A stretch of 64,000 bases of DNA from NCBI RefSeq assembly GCF_003752465.1, contig NZ_RKHJ01000001.1, positions 620,001 through 684,000 on the forward strand. The letters are read 5' to 3'. Below the pieces are notes generated by a model. That model saw nothing but the letters and a program-made list of their open reading frames with translations, had not been told where the DNA came from and searched no databases. The DNA is from Agrococcus jenensis (GTDB taxonomy: Bacteria > Actinomycetota > Actinomycetes > Actinomycetales > Microbacteriaceae). Position 1 is the stretch's first letter. The number at the start of each line of letters is the position of its first letter. A program made the position numbers and the translations under genes. Of this stretch, positions 45,001-52,956 are shown one piece after another.

Positions 45001-46609
45001 CGCGGTGCGCGTGCGGATCGGGGACGAGGAGCGGGTCGCGGCGATCGAGGACGTCGCGCGCCTGCGCGATGCGCTCGGCGTGCCGCCGCCGCCGGGCGTG
45101 CCGTCGGCGCTGCTCGAGACGGTGCTCGACCCGATCAGCGACGTCGTCGCCCGCCACGCACGCACGCACGGGCCGTTCACGGTCGAGGATGTCGGCACCC
45201 GGCTCGGGCTCGCACCAGCCGTCGCGCGCTCGGCGCTGCGCGCGCTCGAGGCGCAGGGTCGCGTGCTGCCCGGCGCCTACCGACCGGGCGGCAGCGGCGA
45301 GGAGTGGATCGACGCGCAGGTGCTGTCGAAGCTCAAGCGCCGCAGCCTGCAGGCGCTGCGCAGCGACGTCGAGCCCGTCGACCACGCCGTCTTCGCCGAC
45401 CACCTGCTCGCCCACCAGCACGTGACGCGCCCGCTCACCGGCAGCGACGGGCTGCTCGAGGCGCTCGACGGCCTCGACGGCCTGCCCTTGCCGCTCAGCG
45501 CGCTCGAGACGCTCATCCTGCCGTCGCGCGTGAAGGGCTACCGGCCGTCGATGCTCGACGAGCTGACCGCGAGCGGCCTCATCACCTGGGCCGGCGCGGG
45601 CGCGCTGACGGGCAAGGACGGCCGCGTCGTGCTGCGCGCGGCGGACGGGGTGGCGCAGCGCCGCGACGTGAGCCACGACGACCCGGAGGCCGCCGCGATC
45701 CTGGCCGCGCTCGCCGAGGGCGGCGCGCTCTTCGCCCGCCAGCTCGGCGACATGGTCGCGCTCGACCCCACTCGGCTGGCGGAGGTGCTGTGGCCGCTCG
45801 TCTGGGCCGGCCGGGTGACGAACGACACGATCGCGCCGCTGCGGGCCCACCTGCTCGGCGCCCGCGCCCGCGCGGCGCCCGCCCCGAGCCGGCGCGCGTC
45901 CCCTGCCAGCCGTCGGCGCATCGGGCTCGCGCGCCCATCCAGGAGCGACGCGATGCCGCTGCTCGCCGGCCGCTGGCTGCTCGCGTCGAGCCCCGCCGGC
46001 GCGCCCACCGAGCTCGCCGCGCAGACCGCCGACGCGCTGCTCGCGCGCTACGGCGTCGTCACGCGCGGCAGCGTCGTCGCCGAGGACGTGCCGGGCGGGT
46101 TCCACGGCGTCTACCAGGTGCTGAAGGCGTTCGAGGAGGCCGGCCACACCCGCCGCGGCTACTTCGTCGACGGCCTCGGCGCCGCCCAGTTCGCGGATGC
46201 GCCGGTCGTCGACGCGCTCCGCGCCCGCCAGTCCAGCGGCCCGGGCGACGCGATCGCCACGGTCTCGGCCGTCGACCCGGCGAACCCCTTCGGGGCCGCG
46301 CTCCCCTGGCCGGAGCCTCGCGGCGACCACCGGCCCACCCGCCGCGTCGGCGCGCTGACGACGATCGTCGGCGGCCGTCCGGTGCTGCACCTCGAGCGCG
46401 GCGGCAAGTCGCTGCTCACGTTCGTCGACGACGAGGACGTGCTCGTGCGGGCGCTCGAGAGCCTCGCCGACGCCGTCGCGCGGCTCGGCGGCCGCCGCCG
46501 CGTGCTCGAGCAGGTCGACGGCCGCTCGTCGCTCGACGCCGACCTCGCGCCGATGCTCGAGCGCGCGAACCTGCGCCGCACCCCGCGCGGCTACCGGATC
46601 GGCCCGTGA
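42008..46609 (+). CDS. lhr: Lhr-type ATP-dependent helicase
   Basis: Lhr is a large superfamily 2 DNA/RNA-DNA helicase linked to DNA repair in actinobacteria. The 1533-residue protein shows the Q-motif region (FSAPTAAQSQAW), Walker A VVAPTGSGKTLAAF near 43, VIVDEVHAV near 170, SATVKP, the second RecA domain with HHGSVSKEQR near 377, ATSSLELGIDMG and motif VI LQRVGRAGHNVG. The Lhr core and a long C-terminal winged-helix/Lhr-CTD region follow. nei2 lies 88 nt downstream on the same strand. Start is GTG 42008. Confidence 0.95.
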   Translation: MSDALEQFSPATRAWFSGAFSAPTAAQSQAWAAIARGEHTLVVAPTGSGKTLAAFLWALDRLQREDATPHEEREPGVRVLYVSPLKALAVDVDRNLRAPLAGIAARGRADGAEPPQIRISLRTGDTPQEERRAQAKHPPDILITTPESLFLLLTSRARETLRTVETVIVDEVHAVVPTKRGSHLALSLERLDAQLQRPAQRIGLSATVKPAEEVAAFLGGPAPVTVVAPPSEKRIELTITVPVDDMTDLRGPQREEAAPTGSAFGATKPDQPSIWPHIEREVLELVDRHRSTIVFVNARRAAERLTARLNELDAERLDEAEAAPAADAAAGRAGSGVILRDVSEHIRLRLAERAAARDAAGPDAEAPPLARAHHGSVSKEQRSEIEDQLKSGRLRCVVATSSLELGIDMGEVDLVVQVEAPPSTASGLQRVGRAGHNVGDASRGVIIPKHRADLLHATVVADRMARGELEPIRMPRHPLDVLAQQTVAAAAMDELVVDDWFQTVRRAAPFAQLSRGAFDATLDLVAGVYPSDEFAELRPRVVWDREAGTITGRPSAQRIAVSSGGTIPDRGLFGVFLSGQEGKPGARVGELDEEMVYETRTGDVFALGATSWRVVDITHDRVLVVPAFGEVGKLPFWHGDNEGRPADLGASIGRATAALAAGTGFELTHSDERARRNLEAYVRDQLAATGAVPTDRQIVVERSRDELGDWRLIVHSPYGRRVHAPWALAIDRRLREDRDLGAAAMASDDGIVIRIPDSDAEPPGFDLLRFEPDELERIVETEAGGTALFASRFRECAARALLLPKRDPARRAPLWQQRQRAAQLLDVAKRYPDFPIVLEALREVLQDAYDLPALRSIAERLQHGDIRVVEVETPSPSPFAHHLLFGYVGAFLYEGDAPLAERRAAALTLDPTLLAEVLGTTALRELLDPAVVERIELELQRLAPDRRARGVEGAADLLRLLGPLTVGELAARLEGAGDAALDEAGAAALAAELVDARRAVRVRIGDEERVAAIEDVARLRDALGVPPPPGVPSALLETVLDPISDVVARHARTHGPFTVEDVGTRLGLAPAVARSALRALEAQGRVLPGAYRPGGSGEEWIDAQVLSKLKRRSLQALRSDVEPVDHAVFADHLLAHQHVTRPLTGSDGLLEALDGLDGLPLPLSALETLILPSRVKGYRPSMLDELTASGLITWAGAGALTGKDGRVVLRAADGVAQRRDVSHDDPEAAAILAALAEGGALFARQLGDMVALDPTRLAEVLWPLVWAGRVTNDTIAPLRAHLLGARARAAPAPSRRASPASRRRIGLARPSRSDAMPLLAGRWLLASSPAGAPTELAAQTADALLARYGVVTRGSVVAEDVPGGFHGVYQVLKAFEEAGHTRRGYFVDGLGAAQFADAPVVDALRARQSSGPGDAIATVSAVDPANPFGAALPWPEPRGDHRPTRRVGALTTIVGGRPVLHLERGGKSLLTFVDDEDVLVRALESLADAVARLGGRRRVLEQVDGRSSLDADLAPMLERANLRRTPRGYRIGP

Positions 46610-46620
46610 CCGACCAGGAT

Positions 46621-46683
46621 CTCAACGTCGCCAGTGGTCGCACGAGGCGCTCTGGCCGACGCGCGACCACCGGCGACGTTGAG
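46621..46683. repeat. 63-bp palindromic element, family B, copy 1
   Basis: CTCAACGTCGCCAGTGGTCG (46621-46640) pairs with 46664-46683 at 19 of 20 positions. The element is exactly 63 bp and shares CTCAAC/GTTGAG ends with family A. It sits between lhr and nei2, close upstream of the nei2 Shine-Dalgarno. The second copy is at 62778-62840. Confidence 0.88.
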
Positions 46684-46697
46684 AAGGAGGCGGGCTG

Positions 46698-47495
46698 ATG
46701 CCTGAGGGCGACACGATCTATCGCGCCGCGGTCAACCTCGGCGCCGCGATGGCGGGGCGGACGCTCGAGCGCAGCGACTTCCGGGTGCCGTCGCTCGCGA
46801 CGGCGGACCTCTCGGGCGAGCGCATCGAGGAGGTCCGCAGCGTCGGCAAGCACCTGCTCATGCGCGGCGAGCACTGGACGATCCACTCGCACGCCGGCAT
46901 GGACGGTCTGTGGCACGTGCTCGCGCCGGGCGGCCGCGCGCCGGTCGCGAGCCACACCATCCGCGTCGTCCTGTCGACCGCCGAGCACGACATCGTCGGG
47001 TCGAGCCTGCCGGTGCTCGAGCTGCTGCCGCGCGCGGGCGACCTCGAGGCGCTCGCCTACCTCGGCCCCGACCTGCTGGATCCCGCCTGGGACGACGCGA
47101 TGGCCGCCGAGGCGGCGCGACGCCTGCGGGCGACGGGTGCGCCGGTCGGCGTCGCCCTGCTCGACCAGCACGCGGTGGCCGGGCTCGGCAACGTCTTCCG
47201 CGGCGAGCTGTGCTTCCTGCGGGGCGTGCATCCGGTGACGCCGATCGCGCAGGTCGACGTCGAGCCGCTCGTCGCGCTCGCCCGGCGGCTGATGGTCGCG
47301 AACCGCGATCGCACCGAGCGGACGTTCACCGGTGATGCGCGGCGCGGCAGGCGGACGTGGGTCTACGGCCGCGGCGGCCAGCCGTGCCTGCGCTGCGGCA
47401 CGCGCATCCGCGATGCGCAGCTGGGCCTCGAGGACGGCATGCTGCGCCAGGTGCAGTGGTGCCCTCGCTGCCAGCCCGAGCCGGCCGCCGTCTGA
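46698..47495 (+). CDS. Fpg/Nei family DNA glycosylase (Nei2-like)
   Basis: This base-excision enzyme removes oxidised bases and nicks the strand. The 265-residue protein starts MPEGDTIYRAA, giving the catalytic Pro2 and Glu3. It has a H2TH segment AVAGLGNVFRGELCFLRGVHP near 160 and a zinc finger with Cys in CLRCGTRI and WCPRC near the end. PEGDTI and the pairing with lhr match the actinobacterial Nei2 group. AAGGAGG precedes the start. Confidence 0.93.
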   Translation: MPEGDTIYRAAVNLGAAMAGRTLERSDFRVPSLATADLSGERIEEVRSVGKHLLMRGEHWTIHSHAGMDGLWHVLAPGGRAPVASHTIRVVLSTAEHDIVGSSLPVLELLPRAGDLEALAYLGPDLLDPAWDDAMAAEAARRLRATGAPVGVALLDQHAVAGLGNVFRGELCFLRGVHPVTPIAQVDVEPLVALARRLMVANRDRTERTFTGDARRGRRTWVYGRGGQPCLRCGTRIRDAQLGLEDGMLRQVQWCPRCQPEPAAV

Positions 47496-47500
47496 TCCTG

Positions 47501-47563
47501 CGCCGAGCTTCCCTGAACGCAGGGATTCGGGCGGGAGAACCCGCTGTTCAGGGAAGTTCGGCG
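47501..47563. repeat. 63-bp palindromic element, family C, overlapping sortase 1 stop
   Basis: CGCCGAGCTTCCCTGAAC (47501-47518) pairs with GTTCAGGGAAGTTCGGCG (47546-47563) at 17 of 18 positions, with a smaller hairpin inside. It lies between convergent nei2 and sortase 1. Its right arm encodes the last residues (Asn-Ala-Glu-Leu-Pro) and stop codon of the sortase. Confidence 0.85.
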
Positions 47564-48435
47564 TTCACAGGCTGGCGGCGCTCGCGGGCGACCTCGTCGC
47601 GCGGCCGGGACGACGTCGTGACGATCGCCGCCGCCGCGCCGAGCGCTGCCGCGAGGCCGACGCTCCACCACGGGAGCCCCGGGATCGGCGGCATCTCGAG
47701 CGCCGGGTCGTCTGCCGACGGGTTGGGGATGCGCTCGGCCGTCACGAGGATGCGGTGGCTGTTGATGCCGAGCGGCGTGCACGTGATGAGCGTGAGCAGA
47801 TCCTGCCCGGGCACGGGGAACAGCGAGTGCGTGTCGCTCGGCTCGACGACCCGCGTGGCCGACACCCGGTAGGTGAGCAGCTGGCCGGCGACGTCGATCT
47901 GCACGAGGTCGCCGACGCCGACCTGGTCGAGGTTCGTGAAGAGCGTCGACTCGGGCAGCCCTCGGTGGCCGGTGATGACCGCGTGCGTGTCGGCACCGCC
48001 CACCGGCAGCGCGGTGCCGAACAGGTGGCCGACGCCCCGGCGCAGCACCTCCTCGGAGGTGCCGTGGTAGATCGGCAGGTCGACGCCGATCGCGGGCACG
48101 CGCACGCGGGCCATCACGTCGTGCTCGTCGCCGGCGAGCTGGGCACGGTAGTCCGCCGCCGCCTCACCGGTGGTGTCGGAGGCGCGCTCCAGGTCGGGCT
48201 CGACGATCGCGCCGCCCGTCAGCGTCTCGTTGTAGGCCTGCGCCGACGCGAGCGCATCGCGCTGCGCGGCGCCGTCGGTGTGCTCGACGACGGTCGCGTA
48301 GTCGCCGAGCAGCTGCGACTGGCGCAGCTCGGCGAACCACGCGGCCGTCGCCGGGTAGAGCATGATGCACGCGCCGGAGACGAGCAGCGCGACGACGCCG
48401 AGCGCGCCGCGCGTCGCGCTGCGAGTCCGTCGCAT
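47548..48435 (-). CDS. Class C sortase (pilus polymerase) 1
   Basis: Class C sortases link pilin subunits through the LPxTG Thr and a pilin Lys. The 295-residue protein has an N-terminal helix, the sortase core VRVPAIGVDLPIYHGT near 112, the catalytic His in TGHRGLP near 155, Cys in LITCTPLGINSHR near 217 with the Arg shortly after, and a C-terminal helix (WWSVGLAAALGAAAAIV) typical of class C. A clear Asp-Pro-aromatic lid motif is not seen. Its final residues come from a palindromic repeat. It follows pilin 1 across a hairpin. Confidence 0.92.
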   Translation of the reverse strand: MRRTRSATRGALGVVALLVSGACIMLYPATAAWFAELRQSQLLGDYATVVEHTDGAAQRDALASAQAYNETLTGGAIVEPDLERASDTTGEAAADYRAQLAGDEHDVMARVRVPAIGVDLPIYHGTSEEVLRRGVGHLFGTALPVGGADTHAVITGHRGLPESTLFTNLDQVGVGDLVQIDVAGQLLTYRVSATRVVEPSDTHSLFPVPGQDLLTLITCTPLGINSHRILVTAERIPNPSADDPALEMPPIPGLPWWSVGLAAALGAAAAIVTTSSRPRDEVARERRQPVNAELP

Positions 48436-48471
48436 CCGCCGCACCTGCTCGTCCCTTCGTCCATGGAAGAT

Positions 48472-48495
48472 GGGGGCCGCGTCGCCGCGGCCCCC
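48472..48495 (-). terminator. Hairpin between pilin 1 and sortase 1
   Basis: GGGGGCCGCG (48472-48481) pairs with CGCGGCCCCC (48486-48495) around a 4-nt loop, between the pilin stop (48506) and sortase start (48435). It could lower sortase expression relative to pilin. The second pilus operon has a hairpin in the same place. Confidence 0.6.
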
Positions 48496-48505
48496 CATCA
48501 TCGGG

Positions 48506-49903
48506 TCAGTCCTGCTTCGCCGTGCGGCGTCGGCCGACCTGCACGAGCAGGGCGCCGAGCGCGACCGCGAGCAGCGCGCCGCCACCGATCAGGAACGCGG
48601 TCTGGCCGGCGCCACCCGTCACGGGCAGCTCGAAGGCCGGAGCCTGCGCGTTGGCGATCTGCAGCTCGACCGCGGATGCGAGCGGGCCGGCGATGACCGC
48701 GAAGGATCGCGGCGTGGCGTCGAGCACGTAGCCCGTCGGCGCCTCGATCTCGGTCAGGGTGTAGACCTCGCGAGCGGGCGTGGTGCGGAGCCCCGGGATC
48801 GTGTAGCTGCCGTCGACGGTGATCGTCTCGAGGACGGTGCCCGCGCTGTTGCGCAGCTCGAAGACCGCGCCGTCGAGCAGCGCCGCCTCATCGCCGAGCG
48901 CGTGCTTCACGATCACGGCCGCACCCCAGTAGCTGATCTCGGTGTCGGACGGGAACGGCGCGTCGAAGGCCGCGTCGTTCACGTAGAGCGTCGCCGAGTT
49001 CTCGATCGTGCCGTCGCCGAGCGCGACGACCGTCGTGACGAGCGCGATCTCGAGCGTCTGGCCGCCGCTCGCGTTGAGCAGCGCGAGGCCGTCGGGCAGG
49101 AACGTGATCGTCACGAGGCCGTCGACCTCGGTGAGCGAGTAGTGCACGCCGAGCACGAGGGTCGTGCTGCCGAGCGTGACCGTCGTCGACTGCAGGTCGA
49201 GGCGGGTCGCGTCGAGCTGGTCCGTGACGATGAACGACGAGATGGTGTCGCCCTCGCTCTGCCGCGGCACGAGGACGTCGATCGTCCAGGTGATGTCGTC
49301 GCCGAGCTCGTACGCGTCCTGGTCGTCGAGCGACATGGTGATGTCGGTCAGCGAGGCCTTGGGGTAGACATGCACGTCGTAGAGCCACTCGTCGCCCTCG
49401 ATGGGCGTGGGGACGGAGACGAGGAAGGGCTGCGTCGGCAGCGCGACCTCGTTGCCGCCGACGGCCGTCGGCTGCACGAGGTACACGCCGATCTCGAGGC
49501 CGGTGAACGTCGCGACGCCGGCGCTGTCGGTGGTGTCGGGCGTGCCTACGGTGAGCGGGTAGGCGATCGGGTCAGCGATGACCTCGCTCGCGGTCAGCCC
49601 GCTCGCGGTCGTCCAGCCGGTGTTCGAGGAGAGGTCGATCGACGTCACGCGCTGCGCGTTGAAGGTGACGCCCTCGAGCGGCGTGAGGCCGTTCGTGCTG
49701 GGCAGCGGGCGCCCGTCGCTCGGCGTGCCGGTGGTGGCCGGCTGCTCGAACATGTGGACGGTGATCGAGCCCGTCTGATCGGGGTCGATGTTGGGGGCGG
49801 CGGACGCCGGGGCGATGACGCCCATCGCCGCGAAGGCGCCGACGGCCGCTGCCGCGAAGCCCGCGACGAGGCGTGCGCCCCTCGGACGGGTGGTGGTGTG
49901 CAT
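48506..49903 (-). CDS. LPxTG-anchored backbone pilin 1 (SpaH/EbpB type)
   Basis: This is a major pilin built by sortase. The 465-residue protein has a Sec signal (1-36), the pilin motif WLYDVHVYPK with Lys182 as the polymerising residue, an E-box YTLTEIEAPTGY near 390 that supports intramolecular isopeptide bonds, and an anchor LPVTGG followed by a membrane helix and RRRTAK. ATG at 49903 has AAGGAG 5-6 nt upstream. It is flanked by a large adhesin and a class C sortase in the order expected of a pilus operon, and has a paralogue at 54675-56129. Confidence 0.93.
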   Translation of the reverse strand: MHTTTRPRGARLVAGFAAAAVGAFAAMGVIAPASAAPNIDPDQTGSITVHMFEQPATTGTPSDGRPLPSTNGLTPLEGVTFNAQRVTSIDLSSNTGWTTASGLTASEVIADPIAYPLTVGTPDTTDSAGVATFTGLEIGVYLVQPTAVGGNEVALPTQPFLVSVPTPIEGDEWLYDVHVYPKASLTDITMSLDDQDAYELGDDITWTIDVLVPRQSEGDTISSFIVTDQLDATRLDLQSTTVTLGSTTLVLGVHYSLTEVDGLVTITFLPDGLALLNASGGQTLEIALVTTVVALGDGTIENSATLYVNDAAFDAPFPSDTEISYWGAAVIVKHALGDEAALLDGAVFELRNSAGTVLETITVDGSYTIPGLRTTPAREVYTLTEIEAPTGYVLDATPRSFAVIAGPLASAVELQIANAQAPAFELPVTGGAGQTAFLIGGGALLAVALGALLVQVGRRRTAKQD

Positions 49904-49959
49904 GGTTTCTCCTTGGGTGACGACCGGGCGGTCGATGTCGAGTGGTCGAGAGGAAGGGG

Positions 49960-52758
49960 TCAGGGGGTCCGTCGCCTGCGCAGCAGCAGGGCGGTGAGTC
50001 CGGCGAGCAGGCCGACGGCGGAGACGCCGGCGCCGAGGAGCTGGACCTGGTCGAGGCCGACGCCGCCGGTGTACGGCAGCGCGAACGCCAACGGCTCGGC
50101 GGCGACGAAGCGGTAGATCGCGGTCTGGCCCGCCGCGACCGCGACGGTGGACGGATCGGCGGCGCGCCACAGGCTCGCGTCCGCGTGATCCACCGCGCCG
50201 CCCTCGCCGACGGTGCCGACGTAGCGCTCGAAGCGCAGCTGCAGGTGCGGCGCCTCCGACGTCGAGGCGAGCGCGTAGCTGTGGCCGGGGCGGACCTGCA
50301 CGGTCGCGGCGGTCCCGACCACGTCGGAGCCGGGCACGGTCGAGGCCGACAGCCCGGGGCGGGCGGCGGGCGTCGCGGTGAGCGAGAACTGGGAGGGCTG
50401 CACGGTCGCGGTGCCCTCGATGTGCTCGAGCACCACGAGCTGCGCCGTCGCGTTCGTCACCGTGCAGGTGACTGCGTCGCCCTGGGTCGCGGTGACCTCG
50501 CCGGCCGCTGAGACGGTGACCGCCGCGCCGGCCTGGTTCACGCACGCCCAGCCGCCGACCTGCACGTAGGTCGCGGGCCCACCCGATTCGCTCAGGCGGT
50601 ACGCCACGCCCGGCGTGATGCGGCCGCTCGCCGACGCGGCGCCGGACGTGCCGGACGGTCCGGCGAGCGAGCCGCTGGGGCCGACCGCCGCGAGCGGCCA
50701 CGAGCCGGGCGCCGCGTCACCGAACGACACGGCCTTGACGAGCGTGAGCGTGGTGGCGCGCACCCGGTTCACGATCGTGCAGTCGACGCTCGAGCCCGGC
50801 TGCACGCCGGTGACGCTCGCGCCGCTCGCGCTCAGCAGTGCGACGGTGGAGACCGCGCCCGCCGCGGTCGTGACGGTGCACTGCCCGCTCGCGAAGTCGA
50901 ATCCGGCCTGCTGCGTCTCGCCGACGGCGATCGTCGCGAGCGCGGAGGTGGCGCTGTGGCGCAGGCTCCAGCGCGCCGCGCCGTCGGCGAGCGTCTGCTG
51001 CGTGCTCGCGGTCGGTGCGGCGGTGACGGTGCCGGTCTGCGCGGTGGTGGCGGCGCGGACCGTCCAACCGACGCCGGGCTGCGGGTTCGCGCCCGCGGAG
51101 TCCTGCACGACCTTGCGCACGACGACGCTCGTGATGAGTGGCGCGTTCGTGAACGTGCAGACCACGCTGGCGCCGGGCGCCGCAGGGGTCGTGAGGGCGA
51201 TCGAGGCGCCGGTGCCGGAGGTGTAGGCGGCGCCGTTGCTCGTGCACGCCCACGTCGACTGGTAGTTGGTGAGGCTGCCGGATGCGGCGGTCTCGGCGAT
51301 CGTCAGCGCGGCGCCGGTGGGCACGTTCACGCCGGTGATGCGCGCGGCCTGCTGGCCGAGGCTCGTGCCGGTCGTCGTGGCGGTGCCGAGCACCGTGCTG
51401 GACGCGTTGCGCACCGCGAGCGTGAACTGATCGGTGGCCGCGACGCGACCGGTGACGGTCTTGACGACCGTGATCGAGACGGGCGCGGCGCAGCTCGCGA
51501 GGTCGGTGCTGCTCGTCAGGGCGGTCGTGACCGGCGTCGTCCCGATCTGCGTCCAGGTGGTGGGGTCGTAGCGCCGCACCGTCGTGCCGTTGCCGGCGTA
51601 GACGGAGCCGTCCGACTCGTACGCGAAGCCGTTGATGTCGGCGCCGACGCTGCTCGCGACGGTCGTCGAGGTCGCGGCGAGGGCACCGCCGGTGGCCGCG
51701 GCGAGGGTCGCCGCCGCGACGGTGTGCGTGGTGACGCCGCTCGTGCCGCTCAGGATGAGGATGAGGTTGCCGGCCGAGTCGAACAGCATGTCGCCGTTGG
51801 CGGCGACGGTCGAGCTCGTGGCGATCGTCCCGACGAGGGACCGCTGACCCGTCGCGGGGTCGAACTGGTGGAGGCGGAAGCTGAAGGTCGAGCTGCCGGC
51901 CGCCTGGTGCGGGCCACCGAAGTAGTAGCGGCCGTTGGTGCGGCTCACCGCGCCGGCGACGAGCGACGAGGAGTTGCCGGTCGTGTACGCGGAACCCGCG
52001 ACCGTCTCCCACCCGCTCGCCACGGTGTAGCGCAGCACCGAGAGCACGTCGGCCGCGGAGGTCGATCGCTCGACCGCGTACATCGTCGTGCCGCCGGAGC
52101 CGATGCCCAGCGCGTTGACGTTGGCGAGGGTGCCGGGGAACGTGCCGAAGTCGGTGATCGTCCCCGTGCCGCTGACGTTGTTCACGCGACGGACGAGTCC
52201 GGCCGAGCTGACGGAGTAGAACGTGCCCGTCGCGCAGGCGAGCGCTGCCCGGGCGGTGAGCGCGTAGGTGCCGAAGCTGTAGGCGCCCGCCGTCCACGTC
52301 GCCCCGGCCGGCATCTCGACGAAGGTCGACGCCGCGGTCGTGGGCGCGACGTAGCCCGACGGCGAGGCGGTCTGCCGCAGGCGGTATCGGTCGGCGGCCG
52401 TGATGCGGTGGTTGCCGATGTTCGTGACCTGCAGCTCGCCCGCGTCGGGGTCGAGATCCGCGCCCGTGCACGGCGCGGCAGAGCAGTCTGCGACCGTGAT
52501 GGCGGTGTTCCACGTCATGCCCGTCGCCGAGCGCGGTCCCTGCAGCTCGAAGGTCGCGCCGCCGACGAGCGCACCCGTCGCCGAGTCGGTCGCGCGCCAG
52601 TGCAGGTACGGCGCGGCGACGGTCGGCTCGGGACCGGTGACGGCGGCTGCCGAGGGTGCCGGGACGACCGGTCCCACGAGCGCTCCGATCGCCAGCACCA
52701 GCGCCACGCCCGTCGCCACCGCGCGTGCGCGCACGCGGCGTGACATGGACCAGGGCAT
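49960..52758 (-). CDS. LPxTG-anchored pilus adhesin/tip protein 1
   Basis: The 932-residue surface protein has a signal peptide (about 1-40), a first prealbumin-like domain (ALVGGATFELQGP), a region of propeller-like repeats (about 180-430, such as INGFAYESDGSVYAGNG), then several Thr/Val-rich Ig- or SpaA-like domains (each starting TVVKTVTG, VVVRKVV, TLVKAVSF), and an anchor LPYTGG with a helix and RRRRTP. It has no pilin motif, so it would cap or decorate the fibre. The ATG at 52758 has GAGGA about 10 nt upstream. It is the first gene of pilus operon 1, paralogous to 56200-58977. Confidence 0.88.
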   Translation of the reverse strand: MPWSMSRRVRARAVATGVALVLAIGALVGPVVPAPSAAAVTGPEPTVAAPYLHWRATDSATGALVGGATFELQGPRSATGMTWNTAITVADCSAAPCTGADLDPDAGELQVTNIGNHRITAADRYRLRQTASPSGYVAPTTAASTFVEMPAGATWTAGAYSFGTYALTARAALACATGTFYSVSSAGLVRRVNNVSGTGTITDFGTFPGTLANVNALGIGSGGTTMYAVERSTSAADVLSVLRYTVASGWETVAGSAYTTGNSSSLVAGAVSRTNGRYYFGGPHQAAGSSTFSFRLHQFDPATGQRSLVGTIATSSTVAANGDMLFDSAGNLILILSGTSGVTTHTVAAATLAAATGGALAATSTTVASSVGADINGFAYESDGSVYAGNGTTVRRYDPTTWTQIGTTPVTTALTSSTDLASCAAPVSITVVKTVTGRVAATDQFTLAVRNASSTVLGTATTTGTSLGQQAARITGVNVPTGAALTIAETAASGSLTNYQSTWACTSNGAAYTSGTGASIALTTPAAPGASVVCTFTNAPLITSVVVRKVVQDSAGANPQPGVGWTVRAATTAQTGTVTAAPTASTQQTLADGAARWSLRHSATSALATIAVGETQQAGFDFASGQCTVTTAAGAVSTVALLSASGASVTGVQPGSSVDCTIVNRVRATTLTLVKAVSFGDAAPGSWPLAAVGPSGSLAGPSGTSGAASASGRITPGVAYRLSESGGPATYVQVGGWACVNQAGAAVTVSAAGEVTATQGDAVTCTVTNATAQLVVLEHIEGTATVQPSQFSLTATPAARPGLSASTVPGSDVVGTAATVQVRPGHSYALASTSEAPHLQLRFERYVGTVGEGGAVDHADASLWRAADPSTVAVAAGQTAIYRFVAAEPLAFALPYTGGVGLDQVQLLGAGVSAVGLLAGLTALLLRRRRTP

Positions 52759-52832
52759 GCGGCGTCGTCCTCGTCGAGAGTGGGTGAGCGTCGAGGACTC
52801 CGGCGTCGAGCTCACCTCGTGTGACGATCACG

Positions 52833-52891
52833 ACGGTACGGGCAGATTGCAGAAGATGCAAGGATTTTCGTGCGTCAGACGCAACCTTGCA
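52833..52891 (-). promoter_or_regulatory. Pilus operon 1 promoter with inverted repeat
   Basis: On the minus strand, TTGCAT (top 52856-52861) and TACCGT (top 52833-52838) are spaced by exactly 17 bp, a good sigma-70-type promoter. TGCAAGG (52857-52863) and CCTTGCA (52885-52891) form an inverted repeat that overlaps the -35, a plausible operator. The region is AT-rich for this genome and would give a leader of about 68 nt. Confidence 0.6.
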
Positions 52892-52956
52892 TGAAGGTGA
52901 ATGTTTGTCCTACGCGCGCTGTATGCGCCCTGGACGGGCATGGCGCGTCAGACCGG

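Noticed and set aside
41969..46390. Open frame of 1473 codons on the minus strand opposite lhr
   Set aside because: Shadow frame created by the codon bias of lhr; no motif, and composition is that of translated antisense.
50956..52743. Long plus-strand frames opposite the pilus adhesins (also 54576-56510 and 55780-58551)
   Set aside because: The minus-strand frames carry signal peptides, LPxTG anchors and domains; the plus frames are compositional shadows.
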